From Mycobacterium sp. Aquia_213 (GTDB lineage Bacteria > Actinomycetota > Actinomycetes > Mycobacteriales > Mycobacteriaceae), in contig NZ_CP113116.1 in assembly GCF_026625985.1 (NCBI RefSeq), positions 5,332,001 to 5,396,000 of the forward strand: a stretch of DNA of 64,000 nt, given 5' to 3'. The position numbers were made by a program, and so were the translations under genes. Positions 16,663-25,336 of the stretch are shown one piece after another (the stretch's first letter is position 1; each line of letters starts with the position of its first letter). A model generated the notes under the pieces. That model was not told the DNA's origin. It made no database searches and was given only the letters and a program-made list of their open reading frames with translations.

Positions 16663-17862
16663 TCATCCGGGCGCAGCCGCCAACGCCAGCACCAGTTGAC
16701 GCAGCCCGGTCAGCGAATGCGCCGGCAGAAACAGGTCGCAATAGGGCAGGGCGGCGGCCATCGAGCCGGCCAGCGGCTCGAATTCGCGCTGTGCCGCGCG
16801 AGGATTGAGCCAGACCAGCAGCTCGGCGCGGCGACGCAGCCTGGCCATCGCGTGCTCCAGCTGGTCGGGGGGATCGCTGTCCCAGCCGTCGGATGCGACG
16901 ATCACGACGGCGCCGCGTAGCGCGTTGCCGTGCGGCGGGGCGAGCAGCGCGGCCGCGCTGCGGCCGATGAACGTGCCGCCGTAGCGGTCGGTGACCTTGT
17001 CGTTGGCCCGCTGCAGCGCCACCTCGGCCGACCGGTGCGACAGCACCGAGGTGAGCCGGGTCAGTGACGTCGAGAAAGCGAACACCTCGGGGCGAGTTCC
17101 ATTCTGGCGCAACACCGCTCGCATCAAATGCAGATAGACCGCAGCATAGGGCTGCATCGAACGGCTGACGTCGCAAAGCAGGACGACGCGCCGGGGCCGG
17201 CGGCGCGGCCGGGTGCGCGCCAGCACCATCGATTCCCAGCCGGTCGACCGCGACGCGTTCATGGTGGCCCGCAGGTCGATCCGCTTGCCACCGGGGCTGG
17301 GCTCGAATCGCAGGCTACGGCGCCGCGGCCAGCGCGCGACGGTTGCCTCCAGCCAAATACCAAGCAGGCGAAGGTCTTCGGGGTCGAAACGGTCGAACGG
17401 CTCGTCGGCCAGCGCGGCGAACCGGCTGGGCAGCACGTCGGGCAGCAGCAGGCTCGAGCCTGCCGTGTCGTCGGCGGTGGCGACCGTCCGGGTAACCCAG
17501 GGCAGCTGCTGTGGAGACGTGGATCCCCTGCCGCCCGGACGCACCGTACCGGCGGCCGGCGTCCTAGGGCCCGGCAGCGGCAGCGATGTATCGGGGCTTG
17601 CGGTGCCGTCGGGTTCGGCCGAGCCGAACACCGCCGCGAAGACCGCGTCGAAGGCGACCAGATCCTCCATCCGGTTGACCAACGTCAGCCTGGCCGCCCA
17701 ATACAGCGCGGTTGGGTTGTCCGGGGCCAGCTTTCGCAGCGCCTGCACAAAGTTCGCCGGGCCACTGGCGGACACCAAAACCCCAACGCTGCGCAGCCGG
17801 GCGACCAGCGCGGTCGCGAGCGCCGCTCGGTCGACGCCCCGCAACAGCAAGGGGGTGTCCAC
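16663..17862 (-). CDS. coxE: CoxE-like von Willebrand factor A domain protein (Rv0368c-like)
   Basis: 399 residues. The C-terminal half is a VWA domain with a metal-adhesion motif beginning LLCDVSRSMQPY (DxSxS) and a later SDGWDS aspartate. The N-terminal part (LVARLRSVGVLVSASGPANFVQALRKL) is the usual CoxE leader. In CO-oxidising bacteria CoxD (MoxR ATPase) and CoxE work together in maturing the CO dehydrogenase copper-molybdenum site. GTG 17862 is chosen because it lies 5 nt after the coxG-like stop; the longer upstream frame crosses coxG in another frame. It is the last gene of the operon and convergent with the oxidoreductase gene. Confidence 0.87.
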   Translation of the reverse strand: MDTPLLLRGVDRAALATALVARLRSVGVLVSASGPANFVQALRKLAPDNPTALYWAARLTLVNRMEDLVAFDAVFAAVFGSAEPDGTASPDTSLPLPGPRTPAAGTVRPGGRGSTSPQQLPWVTRTVATADDTAGSSLLLPDVLPSRFAALADEPFDRFDPEDLRLLGIWLEATVARWPRRRSLRFEPSPGGKRIDLRATMNASRSTGWESMVLARTRPRRRPRRVVLLCDVSRSMQPYAAVYLHLMRAVLRQNGTRPEVFAFSTSLTRLTSVLSHRSAEVALQRANDKVTDRYGGTFIGRSAAALLAPPHGNALRGAVVIVASDGWDSDPPDQLEHAMARLRRRAELLVWLNPRAAQREFEPLAGSMAAALPYCDLFLPAHSLTGLRQLVLALAAAPG

Positions 17863-17867
17863 GACCG

Positions 17868-18545
17868 CTAACGCCGGCGCAGCAGCACCCAGATCAGCAC
17901 CAGCGCGGCGAGCGCTGCCAGCGCCGGGGCGGCGTATTTCTTGAGCTGATCGCCACCGGCTAGCTGCAGCAGGTCGATGGGCTCGGGCTCGGGAGCGGGC
18001 CGTTGAGCCGCCGCGCCGTTGGGTGAACTCGCCGTGCTCGCCGCGGCCACCGGGCTGGCCACGGTCACCGCGCCGGCCGGGCTCTCGGGCGCCCCGGTCT
18101 GCTCGGCGGCCAACTTGGCTTCCAGCGATTCGACGAACTGACCCAGCAATTTCTCCGACACTTGCTGCAGCATCCCGCTGCCGAACTGGGCCAGCTTGCC
18201 GACGATCTTCAGGTCGGTGTCGACGGTCACGCTGGTGCGCTCCCCGTCCGCCTGCAGCTGCGCGGTGACCGTGGCGGCCGCGTTGCCGGTGCCGCGCGCC
18301 TCCTTGCCCTTGCCATCGATGACCGCGCGATGCTGATCGCGGTCCTGCTCGACAAAGCGCACCTTGCCGCTGAATTCGCTTGTCACCGGCCCCACCTTGA
18401 CCTTGACCTTGCCCATGTAGTCCTCGCCCTCGTGACCGGTCAGCTGGGCGCCCGGCATCAGCGGGATCACCTGCTCCAGGTCGCACAGCACATCCCAGGC
18501 CTGATCGATTGGCGCGCTGACGGTGAACTGGTTGGCGATCTTCAT
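17868..18545 (-). CDS. coxG: CoxG-like SRPBCC protein with C-terminal membrane anchor
   Basis: 225 residues. Residues 1-145 are a CoxG/START-like domain (MKIANQFTVSAPIDQAWDVL, IPLMPGAQLTG, DYMGKVKVKVGPV, DTDLKIVGKLAQFGSGMLQ). A variable Ala/Pro-rich linker follows, then a C-terminal helix (APALAALAALVLIWVLL) ending in RRR, which anchors it in the membrane facing the cytoplasm. CoxG proteins link CO dehydrogenase to the membrane quinone pool in studied bacteria. ATG 18545 has AAAGGA upstream. It sits between the MoxR ATPase and CoxE genes. Confidence 0.88.
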   Translation of the reverse strand: MKIANQFTVSAPIDQAWDVLCDLEQVIPLMPGAQLTGHEGEDYMGKVKVKVGPVTSEFSGKVRFVEQDRDQHRAVIDGKGKEARGTGNAAATVTAQLQADGERTSVTVDTDLKIVGKLAQFGSGMLQQVSEKLLGQFVESLEAKLAAEQTGAPESPAGAVTVASPVAAASTASSPNGAAAQRPAPEPEPIDLLQLAGGDQLKKYAAPALAALAALVLIWVLLRRR

Positions 18546-18557
18546 GGTGCGGTCCTT

Positions 18558-19436
18558 TCAGGTGCGGCTGTACTCGCTAAAAGCGTCTCGAATCAAACTG
18601 CGGTCGTCGGGTGTCTTGGCCAGTGCCCCCAGGCTCATGACGGCGGAGTCGTCGACGAGGTCGGCGACGCCGAGCGACACCAGGGCGGCAACCCAGTCGA
18701 TGGTCTCGGCCACACCGGGCGGCTTGTCGAGGTCGAGATCGCGTGCGCTGCCCACAAATTGGGTAGCCTGCTCGATCAACGGCGCGGCAGCCCCGGGAAC
18801 CGTGCGCCGGACGATCGCGGCGGCCCGGGCCGGCTCGGGGTAGTCGATCCAGTGGTACAGGCAGCGCCGGCGCAGCGCGTCGTGCAGGTCGCGGCTGCGG
18901 TTGGAGGTCAGCACCGCGATCGGCGGGCGCTCGGCGACGAAGGTGCCCAGTTCGGGGACGGTCACCGCGGACTCGCCGAGGAACTCCAGCAGCAGGGCCT
19001 CGAATTCATCGTCAGCCCGGTCGATTTCGTCGATCAGCAGCACGGGAGGTGTCGGCCCGTGGTGGCGCACGCACTGCAGGATGGGCCGGTCCACCAAATA
19101 GGTCTCGGTGTAGAGATCGGCTTCCTCGATGCCGGTCCCGCGAGCTTCGGCCAGCCGGATGGACAGCAATTGGCGTTGATAGTTCCAGTCGTAGAGCGCC
19201 TCGTTCGCGGTCAGGCCCTCGTAGCATTGCAGCCGCACCATTGGGGTGTTCAGCACCGCCGCAAGGGTTTTCGCCGCAGTCGTCTTGCCGACTCCCGGCT
19301 CACCCTCGAGCAGCAGCGGCCTGCCTAAAGTGATGGCCAGATAGATCGCCGAGGCGGTCCCGGTGTCGAGCAGATAATCCTTTGCGTCGAACTGGCGCAC
19401 CACGTCGTCGGGGCTGCTGAACACCGCCGGCGTCAT
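18558..19436 (-). CDS. coxD: MoxR-family AAA+ ATPase, CoxD-like (Rv0370c-like)
   Basis: 292 residues with Walker A GEPGVGKT at 45-52, Walker B LLIDEIDRAD, and a sensor block PIAVLTSNRSRDLHDALRRRC. In Oligotropha, CoxD is needed to build the CuSMo active site of CO dehydrogenase, acting with CoxE; the same job is likely here. ATG 19436 overlaps the stop of the preceding XdhC-YHS gene (ATGA). Longer frames upstream of this ATG are only read-through of that gene. Confidence 0.9.
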   Translation of the reverse strand: MTPAVFSSPDDVVRQFDAKDYLLDTGTASAIYLAITLGRPLLLEGEPGVGKTTAAKTLAAVLNTPMVRLQCYEGLTANEALYDWNYQRQLLSIRLAEARGTGIEEADLYTETYLVDRPILQCVRHHGPTPPVLLIDEIDRADDEFEALLLEFLGESAVTVPELGTFVAERPPIAVLTSNRSRDLHDALRRRCLYHWIDYPEPARAAAIVRRTVPGAAAPLIEQATQFVGSARDLDLDKPPGVAETIDWVAALVSLGVADLVDDSAVMSLGALAKTPDDRSLIRDAFSEYSRT

Positions 19437-20311
19437 GTGCCGGCTTTTTCGGCGGCGAATGCCGATCGGCATCCCGGGCAGCAGAACCAGTAGTCGGCGC
19501 CGGCCAGCTCCAGGTGTTCGGTGGCGGGCCCGATCGGCACCGTCATGCCGCACACCGGATCGACCGCCTCGGTCGGGCCGTTGGTCGCTTGGATGGTCGG
19601 GCGGGTCAGGCTGCCGTCGCGCACGGCGGCGATCAGTTCGGCCGCAATCGACACCGCGATCTCCGCGGGGGTCTTGGCGCCGATGCGCAATCCGACCGGG
19701 GTGTGGACGCGGGCCCGCTCGGCCTCGGAGAGTTCGAGTTCGTTCAGGATCGATGCCCCGCGGACCTTGCTGGCGACCAGACCGATGTAGCCGACGCCGT
19801 TATCGAGTGCGGCACGGACGATTTCGGCTTCCGGCCCGCCGTGGCTGGCGATCACCACCGCAGCGGTGTCGGACAAATCGGTATCGCGCCGGGCGTCGTA
19901 ACCGAGCACCCCGCACACGTCGATCAGCGCATCGGCGATCGGGGTGGCACCGTAGATCCGGATCAGCGGGGCCGGCAGCTGCGGCGTCAGGAAGATCTCC
20001 AGCGACCCGCCGGACAGACACGGGTTGACCACCACGCAGGCGCCGGCGGCCTCGGGAAAATGCACATCGCCGTCGGGAAGCACGCGCAGCAGCACACTTT
20101 CGCCCGCCTGCAGCACACCCAGCGCTGCCTTGCGCACCGAATTCTGCGCGCACTGCCCGCCGACGAACCCCTCAATTGTTCCATCTGCCAACAGGATTGC
20201 TTCGTCACCCGGATATGCCGACGTCGGCGGCTGGGCGCGCACCACCGTGGCGTGCACGAACGGTGTCCGCGCCGCCAACAGTCGCTGAGCCCGCTCGCTG
20301 ATCGTCGACAT
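19433..20311 (-). CDS. XdhC/CoxI-family maturation factor fused to a YHS domain
   Basis: 292 residues. Residues 1-80 form the XdhC N-terminal domain (GFVGGQCAQNSV with the conserved Cys), residues 115-235 the Rossmann C-terminal domain (YIGLVASKVRG, VGLRIGAKTPAEIAVSIAAEL). Residues about 248-292 are an extra YHS-type metal-binding module: DPVCGMTV followed by YWFCCPGCRSAF. XdhC proteins insert or modify the molybdenum cofactor; a YHS tail suggests handling of copper or another soft metal, which would suit the CuSMo site of CO dehydrogenase. The gene follows coxL by 9 nt and overlaps coxD. Confidence 0.86.
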   Translation of the reverse strand: MSTISERAQRLLAARTPFVHATVVRAQPPTSAYPGDEAILLADGTIEGFVGGQCAQNSVRKAALGVLQAGESVLLRVLPDGDVHFPEAAGACVVVNPCLSGGSLEIFLTPQLPAPLIRIYGATPIADALIDVCGVLGYDARRDTDLSDTAAVVIASHGGPEAEIVRAALDNGVGYIGLVASKVRGASILNELELSEAERARVHTPVGLRIGAKTPAEIAVSIAAELIAAVRDGSLTRPTIQATNGPTEAVDPVCGMTVPIGPATEHLELAGADYWFCCPGCRSAFAAEKAGT

Positions 20312-20320
20312 CGCGAGGTC

Positions 20321-22720
20321 CTAGATCGGCGGTCTGGCGCGGCCCTGCATGGCCTCCCAGACCCGCGACGGCGTCAGCGGCATATCGGCATGCCGAACTC
20401 CGTACGGCGCCAACGCATCCACCACGGCGTTGACCACAGCGGGCGGCGAACCGACCGTCGCCGATTCCCCGATGCCCTTCGCGCCGATCGGGTGATGCGG
20501 CGACGGCGTCACGGTGTGCCCCGTTTCCAGATGCGGTACCTCGAGCGCGGTCGGAATCAGGTAATCCATCAGCGAGCCGCCCAGGCAGTTGCCTTCCTCA
20601 TCGAAGGCGATCATCTCCATCAGGGCCATCCCGATGCCGTCGACGATGCCGCCGTGCACCTGGCCCTCGATGATCATCGGGTTGATCTGAGTACCGCAGT
20701 CGTCGACGGCAAGGAAGCGCCGAACCTTGACCACCGCGGTGCCCGGATCGACATCCACCACACAGAAATACGCGCCGTACGGGTAGGTCAGGTTCTCCGG
20801 GTTGTAGCAGATCTGGGCGTCCAGCCCGCCCTCGAGACCCTCCGGCAGATCACCGGCGCCATGCGCGCGCATCGCGATGTCCTGAATCGTGACCGCCGCG
20901 GACGGGTCACCCTTGACGTGGAATTTGCCTTTCTCCCAATCCAAGTCGGCAACCGAAACCTCGAGCATGCCCGACGCGATGATCTTCGCCTTGTCGCGGA
21001 CCTTGCGGGCCACCAGCGCCGCGGCCGCACCGGACACCGGCGTGGACCGGCTGCCGTAGGTGCCCAGCCCGAACGGCGTCTGGTCGGTGTCGCCGTGCAC
21101 GACGTCGATGTCATCGGGCGGAATACCCAGCTCCTCGGCGACGATCTGGGCGAACGTCGTCTCATGGCCCTGACCCTGGGTCTGCACCGATAGCCGCACC
21201 ACCGCTTTGCCGGTGGGGTGCACCCGCAACTCGCAGCCGTCGGCCATGCCGAGGCCGAGGATGTCCATATCCTTGCGCGGGCCGGCGCCGACGGCCTCGG
21301 TGAAGAAGGACATCCCGATGCCCATCAGCTCGCCACGCGCACGCTTCTCCTGCTGCTCGGCCCGTAGTGCGTCGTAGCCGATCATGTCCATGGCCTTGCG
21401 CATGGTGGTCTCGTAGTCGCCGGAGTCGTACACCCAGCCGGTCTTGCTCCGGTACGGGAACTGTTCGGGCCGCAGCAGGTTTCGCAGCCGCAGCTCGGCC
21501 GGATCCATCTTCAGGTCGAACGCCAGGCAATCCACCAGCCGCTCAACGAAATACACCGCCTCGGTGATCCGGAACGAACACGCATACGCCACGCCGCCGG
21601 GTGCCTTGTTGGTGTACACCGCGGTCATGTGACAGTAGGCGGCTTCGATGTCGTAGCTCCCGGTGAACACCCCGAAAAAGCCCGCCGGGTACTTCACCGG
21701 CGCCGCGGTGCCGTTGAATGCACCGTGATCGGCCAGCACAGTGGATCGGATCGCCAGGATCTTTCCGTCGTTGGTGGCGGCGATCTCGCCGACCATGATG
21801 TAGTCGCGCGCGAAGCCGGTGGACGTCAGGTTCTCGCTGCGGTCCTCCATCCACTTCACCGGCTTGCCCAGCAGTAACGAGCCGACGATCGCGCAGACGT
21901 AGCCGGGGTAGATCGGCACCTTGTTGCCGAATCCCCCGCCGATGTCGGGCGAGATCACCTGGATCTTGTGCTCGGGCAGACCGGCGACCAACGCGTACAG
22001 GGTGCGGTGGGCGTGCGGCGCCTGGCTGGTCGACCACAGCGTCAACTTGCCGGTGACCGGGTCCAGATCGGCTACCGCACCGCAGGTTTCCATCGGTGCC
22101 GGGTGTACCCGGGGGTAGACGATCTCCTGCTTGACGATGACGTCGGCCCTGGCGAACACCGCGTCGGTGGCGGCCGCATCGCCGGTCTCCCAATCGAAGC
22201 AGTGGTTGTCGGTCTTACCGTCCAGGTCGGTCCGGATCACCGGTGCCGACGGATCCAGCGCCGTGCGGACATCGACCACCGGATCCAGCGGATCGTATTC
22301 GACGTCGATCAGCTCCAGCGCGTCGCGGGCCGAGTACCGGTCCTCGGCGACAACGAATGCCACCTCCTGACCTTGGAAGCGCACCTTGTCGGTGGCCAGC
22401 ACCGCCTGCACGTCGTTGGACAGCGTCGGCATCCAGGCCAGACCCTTCTCGGCCAGGTCGGCGCCGGTCACCACCGCCTTGACCTTCGGATGTGCAAGTG
22501 CTGCAGTCACATCGATGCTGACGATGGTGGCGTGCGCGTACGGCGACCGCAGGATCGCCAGGTGCAGCATGCCCGGCAGCGCGATGTCGTCGACGTAGCG
22601 ACCCCGGCCGCGGATGAACCGGGGATCTTCCTTGCGCATCATCCGGCCGTAGCCGCACGGCTTCTGGTCGTTGTCGGCCAGGTCTTCCGGTGATGGCGGG
22701 CGAGATTCGATAGTGGTCAT
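20321..22720 (-). CDS. coxL: form I aerobic carbon monoxide dehydrogenase, large subunit
   Basis: Molybdopterin subunit that oxidises CO to CO2, passing electrons through CoxS and CoxM to the respiratory chain. The 799-residue product carries the form I active-site motif AYACSFR at 378-384, with Cys381 expected to bridge copper and molybdenum; form II proteins have AYRGAGR instead. Other cofactor blocks are present (GGGFGNKVPIYPGY, GQGHETTFAQIVAEEL, and the C-terminal GAKGIGESATVGSPPA). ATG 22720 overlaps the coxS stop (ATGA). Gene order M-S-L is the standard one. Confidence 0.95.
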   Translation of the reverse strand: MTTIESRPPSPEDLADNDQKPCGYGRMMRKEDPRFIRGRGRYVDDIALPGMLHLAILRSPYAHATIVSIDVTAALAHPKVKAVVTGADLAEKGLAWMPTLSNDVQAVLATDKVRFQGQEVAFVVAEDRYSARDALELIDVEYDPLDPVVDVRTALDPSAPVIRTDLDGKTDNHCFDWETGDAAATDAVFARADVIVKQEIVYPRVHPAPMETCGAVADLDPVTGKLTLWSTSQAPHAHRTLYALVAGLPEHKIQVISPDIGGGFGNKVPIYPGYVCAIVGSLLLGKPVKWMEDRSENLTSTGFARDYIMVGEIAATNDGKILAIRSTVLADHGAFNGTAAPVKYPAGFFGVFTGSYDIEAAYCHMTAVYTNKAPGGVAYACSFRITEAVYFVERLVDCLAFDLKMDPAELRLRNLLRPEQFPYRSKTGWVYDSGDYETTMRKAMDMIGYDALRAEQQEKRARGELMGIGMSFFTEAVGAGPRKDMDILGLGMADGCELRVHPTGKAVVRLSVQTQGQGHETTFAQIVAEELGIPPDDIDVVHGDTDQTPFGLGTYGSRSTPVSGAAAALVARKVRDKAKIIASGMLEVSVADLDWEKGKFHVKGDPSAAVTIQDIAMRAHGAGDLPEGLEGGLDAQICYNPENLTYPYGAYFCVVDVDPGTAVVKVRRFLAVDDCGTQINPMIIEGQVHGGIVDGIGMALMEMIAFDEEGNCLGGSLMDYLIPTALEVPHLETGHTVTPSPHHPIGAKGIGESATVGSPPAVVNAVVDALAPYGVRHADMPLTPSRVWEAMQGRARPPI

Positions 22721-23196
22721 GAGCCGGCCTCCACGGGTGCGGCGTGCGATGCGGCCCATTGAATGGACCGCACGATCGTGGTGTATCCGGTGCAGCGGCA
22801 GATCTGCCCCGAAATCGCTTCCCGGATCGTCTCCTCGTCGGGGTTCGGGTCGCGGTCCAGCAGGGCGCGGGCGGTGATCATCATTCCCGGTGTGCAGAAA
22901 CCGCATTGCAGCCCGTGGCAGCGCATGAACCCTTCCTGCACCGGGTCCAGCTGGCCGTTGGCCGCGAGGCCCTCGACGGTGCGCACGCTGTGACCCGACG
23001 CCATCACGGCGAGCATCGTGCAGGATTTCACCGGCACGCCGTCGACGTCGACCACGCAGGTTCCGCAGTTGCTGGTGTCGCAACCCCAGTGAGTTCCGGT
23101 GAGCCGCAGTTGATCGCGCAGGAAATGCACGAGCAGCATCCGGGGTTCGACGTCGGCGCTCACCTGCTCGCCGTTGACCGTCATATTCACCTGCAT
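22717..23196 (-). CDS. coxS: carbon monoxide dehydrogenase small, iron-sulfur subunit
   Basis: 159 residues binding two [2Fe-2S] clusters. The plant-ferredoxin-type site uses Cys39, Cys44, Cys47 and Cys59; the second, four-helix site uses Cys98, Cys101, Cys133 and Cys135 (CGFC and CRC). All eight ligands are present, so the electron path from the molybdenum site to FAD is intact. It starts two bases before the coxM stop ends and overlaps coxL by four bases. Confidence 0.95.
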   Translation of the reverse strand: MQVNMTVNGEQVSADVEPRMLLVHFLRDQLRLTGTHWGCDTSNCGTCVVDVDGVPVKSCTMLAVMASGHSVRTVEGLAANGQLDPVQEGFMRCHGLQCGFCTPGMMITARALLDRDPNPDEETIREAISGQICRCTGYTTIVRSIQWAASHAAPVEAGS

Positions 23197-23198
23197 GG

Positions 23199-24077
23199 CT
23201 AATTCCCTTCTGCCCGTACTCGTTCGGCCGCGGTGCGCAAGGTGCGAGTGGTCAGTTCGGCGGCCAGGTGCCGCTTGTACTCGGCGGTGCCGCGAGCATC
23301 GGTCATCGGGTCGCAGGCTTGCGCGGCGAGCCGGCCCGCGTCGGCGAAGACCTCGTCGGTGGCCGGCTGTCCGGCCAGGCCCGCCGCGACGTCGGCCAAT
23401 GCCGTCCGGTCGACGTTGACGGCGGTCAGGCCCAGCCGGGCCGCAGCGATTGCGGCGCCGTCGAGGGTGAGCGCCGCGCCCGCCGCCGCCACGGCCCAGT
23501 CACCAACGCGCCGTTCGACTTTGGCGTAAGCACTGGAACTGTTGTGCCGCAGCGGTATTCGCACCTCGACGAGCATCTCGTTGAAGGCGAGCGCGGTTTC
23601 GTAGGGCCCGACGATGAAGTCGTCGATCGGAATTTCGCGTTCACCCGACGGTCCGCGGGCCAGGCACACCGCGTCCAGCGCTTCGCACACGGTCGACAGG
23701 TCCTCGGCGGGATCGGCCTGGCACAGCGAGCCGCCCAGGGTGCCGCGATTGCGCACCACCGGGTCGGCGATGACGCGTTCGGCGTCGCGGAAGATCGGGC
23801 ACGCGTCGGCCAGCGGATCGGAGTCCAACATCTCGCGGTGACGGGTCATGGCGCCGATGCGGACCAGGGTCGGGTCGGTGATCACGTACCCGAGTTCGAG
23901 CGCCAGGTCGTTGATGTCGACGAGGTATTCGGGGTTGGCGATGCGCAGTTTCATCATCGGCAGCAGGCTGTGTCCGCCGGCGACTACGCGCGCCCCCTCC
24001 CCCAACCGATCCAGTAATCCGATGGCGTGGTCGACACTGGTTGCGCGTTCGTATTCGAAGGGCCCGGGTACCTGCAT
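23199..24077 (-). CDS. coxM: carbon monoxide dehydrogenase medium, FAD subunit
   Basis: 292 residues of the FAD-binding CO/xanthine dehydrogenase medium-chain family. FAD contacts are in VVAGGHSLLPMMKLR near residues 34-48 and in NRGTLGGSLCQADPAEDL near 109-126. ATG at 24077 is preferred to the GTG nine bases upstream because a strong GAGGTG ribosome site sits 7-12 nt before the ATG and would be overlapped by the GTG. It opens the M-S-L set, 65 nt after the upstream XdhC gene. Confidence 0.93.
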   Translation of the reverse strand: MQVPGPFEYERATSVDHAIGLLDRLGEGARVVAGGHSLLPMMKLRIANPEYLVDINDLALELGYVITDPTLVRIGAMTRHREMLDSDPLADACPIFRDAERVIADPVVRNRGTLGGSLCQADPAEDLSTVCEALDAVCLARGPSGEREIPIDDFIVGPYETALAFNEMLVEVRIPLRHNSSSAYAKVERRVGDWAVAAAGAALTLDGAAIAAARLGLTAVNVDRTALADVAAGLAGQPATDEVFADAGRLAAQACDPMTDARGTAEYKRHLAAELTTRTLRTAAERVRAEGN

Positions 24078-24142
24078 GTGACGCACCTCACTTGGACGGG
24101 GAACCCAGTGTCGGCCGCTCTGACAGGGGCGTCAATAGCGAG

Positions 24143-25312
24143 TTAAGTGATCGTTGAAGTCGCCTCGAACTCGCCCGTGACCTGCTGCTCCGTTGCGCCG
24201 TGGTGGATTCGGCCACCCAGCTTTGCCAGCGGCAAACCACCGCCGCCCCACCGCCTGGCGATGATGTCGGCCGCGATCGAGACCGCGGTCTCCTCCGGCG
24301 TTCGGGCGCCCAGATCCAGCCCGATCGGGCTCGCGAGCCTGCTCAGCTCGGCATCGGTCAGCCCGACGGCCCGCAGCCGCTGCATCCGGTCGTCGTGCGT
24401 GCGTCGCGAGCCCATCGCCCCCACATACCCGACCTGCGGCAGGCGCAGCGCCACTTCGAGCAACGGGACGTCGAACTTCGGATCGTGGGTGAGCACGCAG
24501 ATCACGCTGCTCTCGTCGACGGCGCCCGCCTGTGCCTGGGCGGCGAGATAGCGGTGCGGCCAGTCGACGACGACATGCTCGGCCGCCGGAAAGCGGGCCG
24601 GCGTGGCGAAGACAGATCGCGCGTCGCACACGGTGACGCGGTAGCCGAGGAAGGCGCCCTGCTGTGCGAGCGCGGCGGCGAAGTCGATGGCGCCGAACAC
24701 CAGCATCCGCGGCTGCGGGGCATGGCTGGAGACGAACACCTCCATGCCTTCGCCGAGCCGTTGTCCGTCGGGCCCATATTTGAGCACCTCGCTGCGGCCC
24801 ACCGCGAGCAGTCCGCGCGCGTCGTCGGCGACCGCGGCGTCGGCGCGTGCCGATCCCAGCGATCCCGCCGTCGCATCCCGACGGACGACGAGCCGCCGGC
24901 CGATCCACTGCGCGTCGGGATGGCCGACGACGGTCGCGACCGCGACCGGGCGGTGCCCGCCGACGTCCTCGGCGATCGCGCCGAGTTCGGGAAATGTTGC
25001 CTGCGAGATCGCCTCCACGAAGATGTCGATGACGCCGCCGCACGTCAGTCCGACCGCGAAGGCATCGCCGTCGCTGACCCCGTAGCGTTCCAGCCGCGGT
25101 GCTCCGGTACGCGCCACCTCGGTGGCGACTTCGTAGACGGCGCCCTCGACGCAGCCGCCCGACACCGAGCCGCTCACGGAGCCGTCCGGCGCGACCACCA
25201 TCGCGGCTCCCGGCAGCCGCGGCGCCGACCGGAAGGTTCGCACCACCGTCGCCAATCCGGCGGTGTCACCGGCGCGCCAAATCGACATCAACTCGGCAAG
25301 CACGTCACGCAC
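24143..25312 (-). CDS. XdhC/CoxF-family molybdenum-hydroxylase maturation factor (Rv0376c-like)
   Basis: 389 residues. The N-terminal XdhC domain contains GSVSGGCVEGAVYEVA with its conserved cysteine; the Rossmann domain has CVLTHDPKFDVPLLEVAL, YVGAMGSRRTHDDR and PIGLDLGARTPEETAVSIAADII. It is a second, fuller XdhC protein than the one after coxL, and probably heads the cox operon. GTG 25312 is the likely start, only 24 nt from the divergent LysR ATG, so the two promoters must overlap each other's 5' ends; a GTG nine bases downstream is an alternative. Confidence 0.88.
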   Translation of the reverse strand: MRDVLAELMSIWRAGDTAGLATVVRTFRSAPRLPGAAMVVAPDGSVSGSVSGGCVEGAVYEVATEVARTGAPRLERYGVSDGDAFAVGLTCGGVIDIFVEAISQATFPELGAIAEDVGGHRPVAVATVVGHPDAQWIGRRLVVRRDATAGSLGSARADAAVADDARGLLAVGRSEVLKYGPDGQRLGEGMEVFVSSHAPQPRMLVFGAIDFAAALAQQGAFLGYRVTVCDARSVFATPARFPAAEHVVVDWPHRYLAAQAQAGAVDESSVICVLTHDPKFDVPLLEVALRLPQVGYVGAMGSRRTHDDRMQRLRAVGLTDAELSRLASPIGLDLGARTPEETAVSIAADIIARRWGGGGLPLAKLGGRIHHGATEQQVTGEFEATSTIT

Positions 25313-25336
25313 AAATCCCAACGTAGGCTCATAAGC

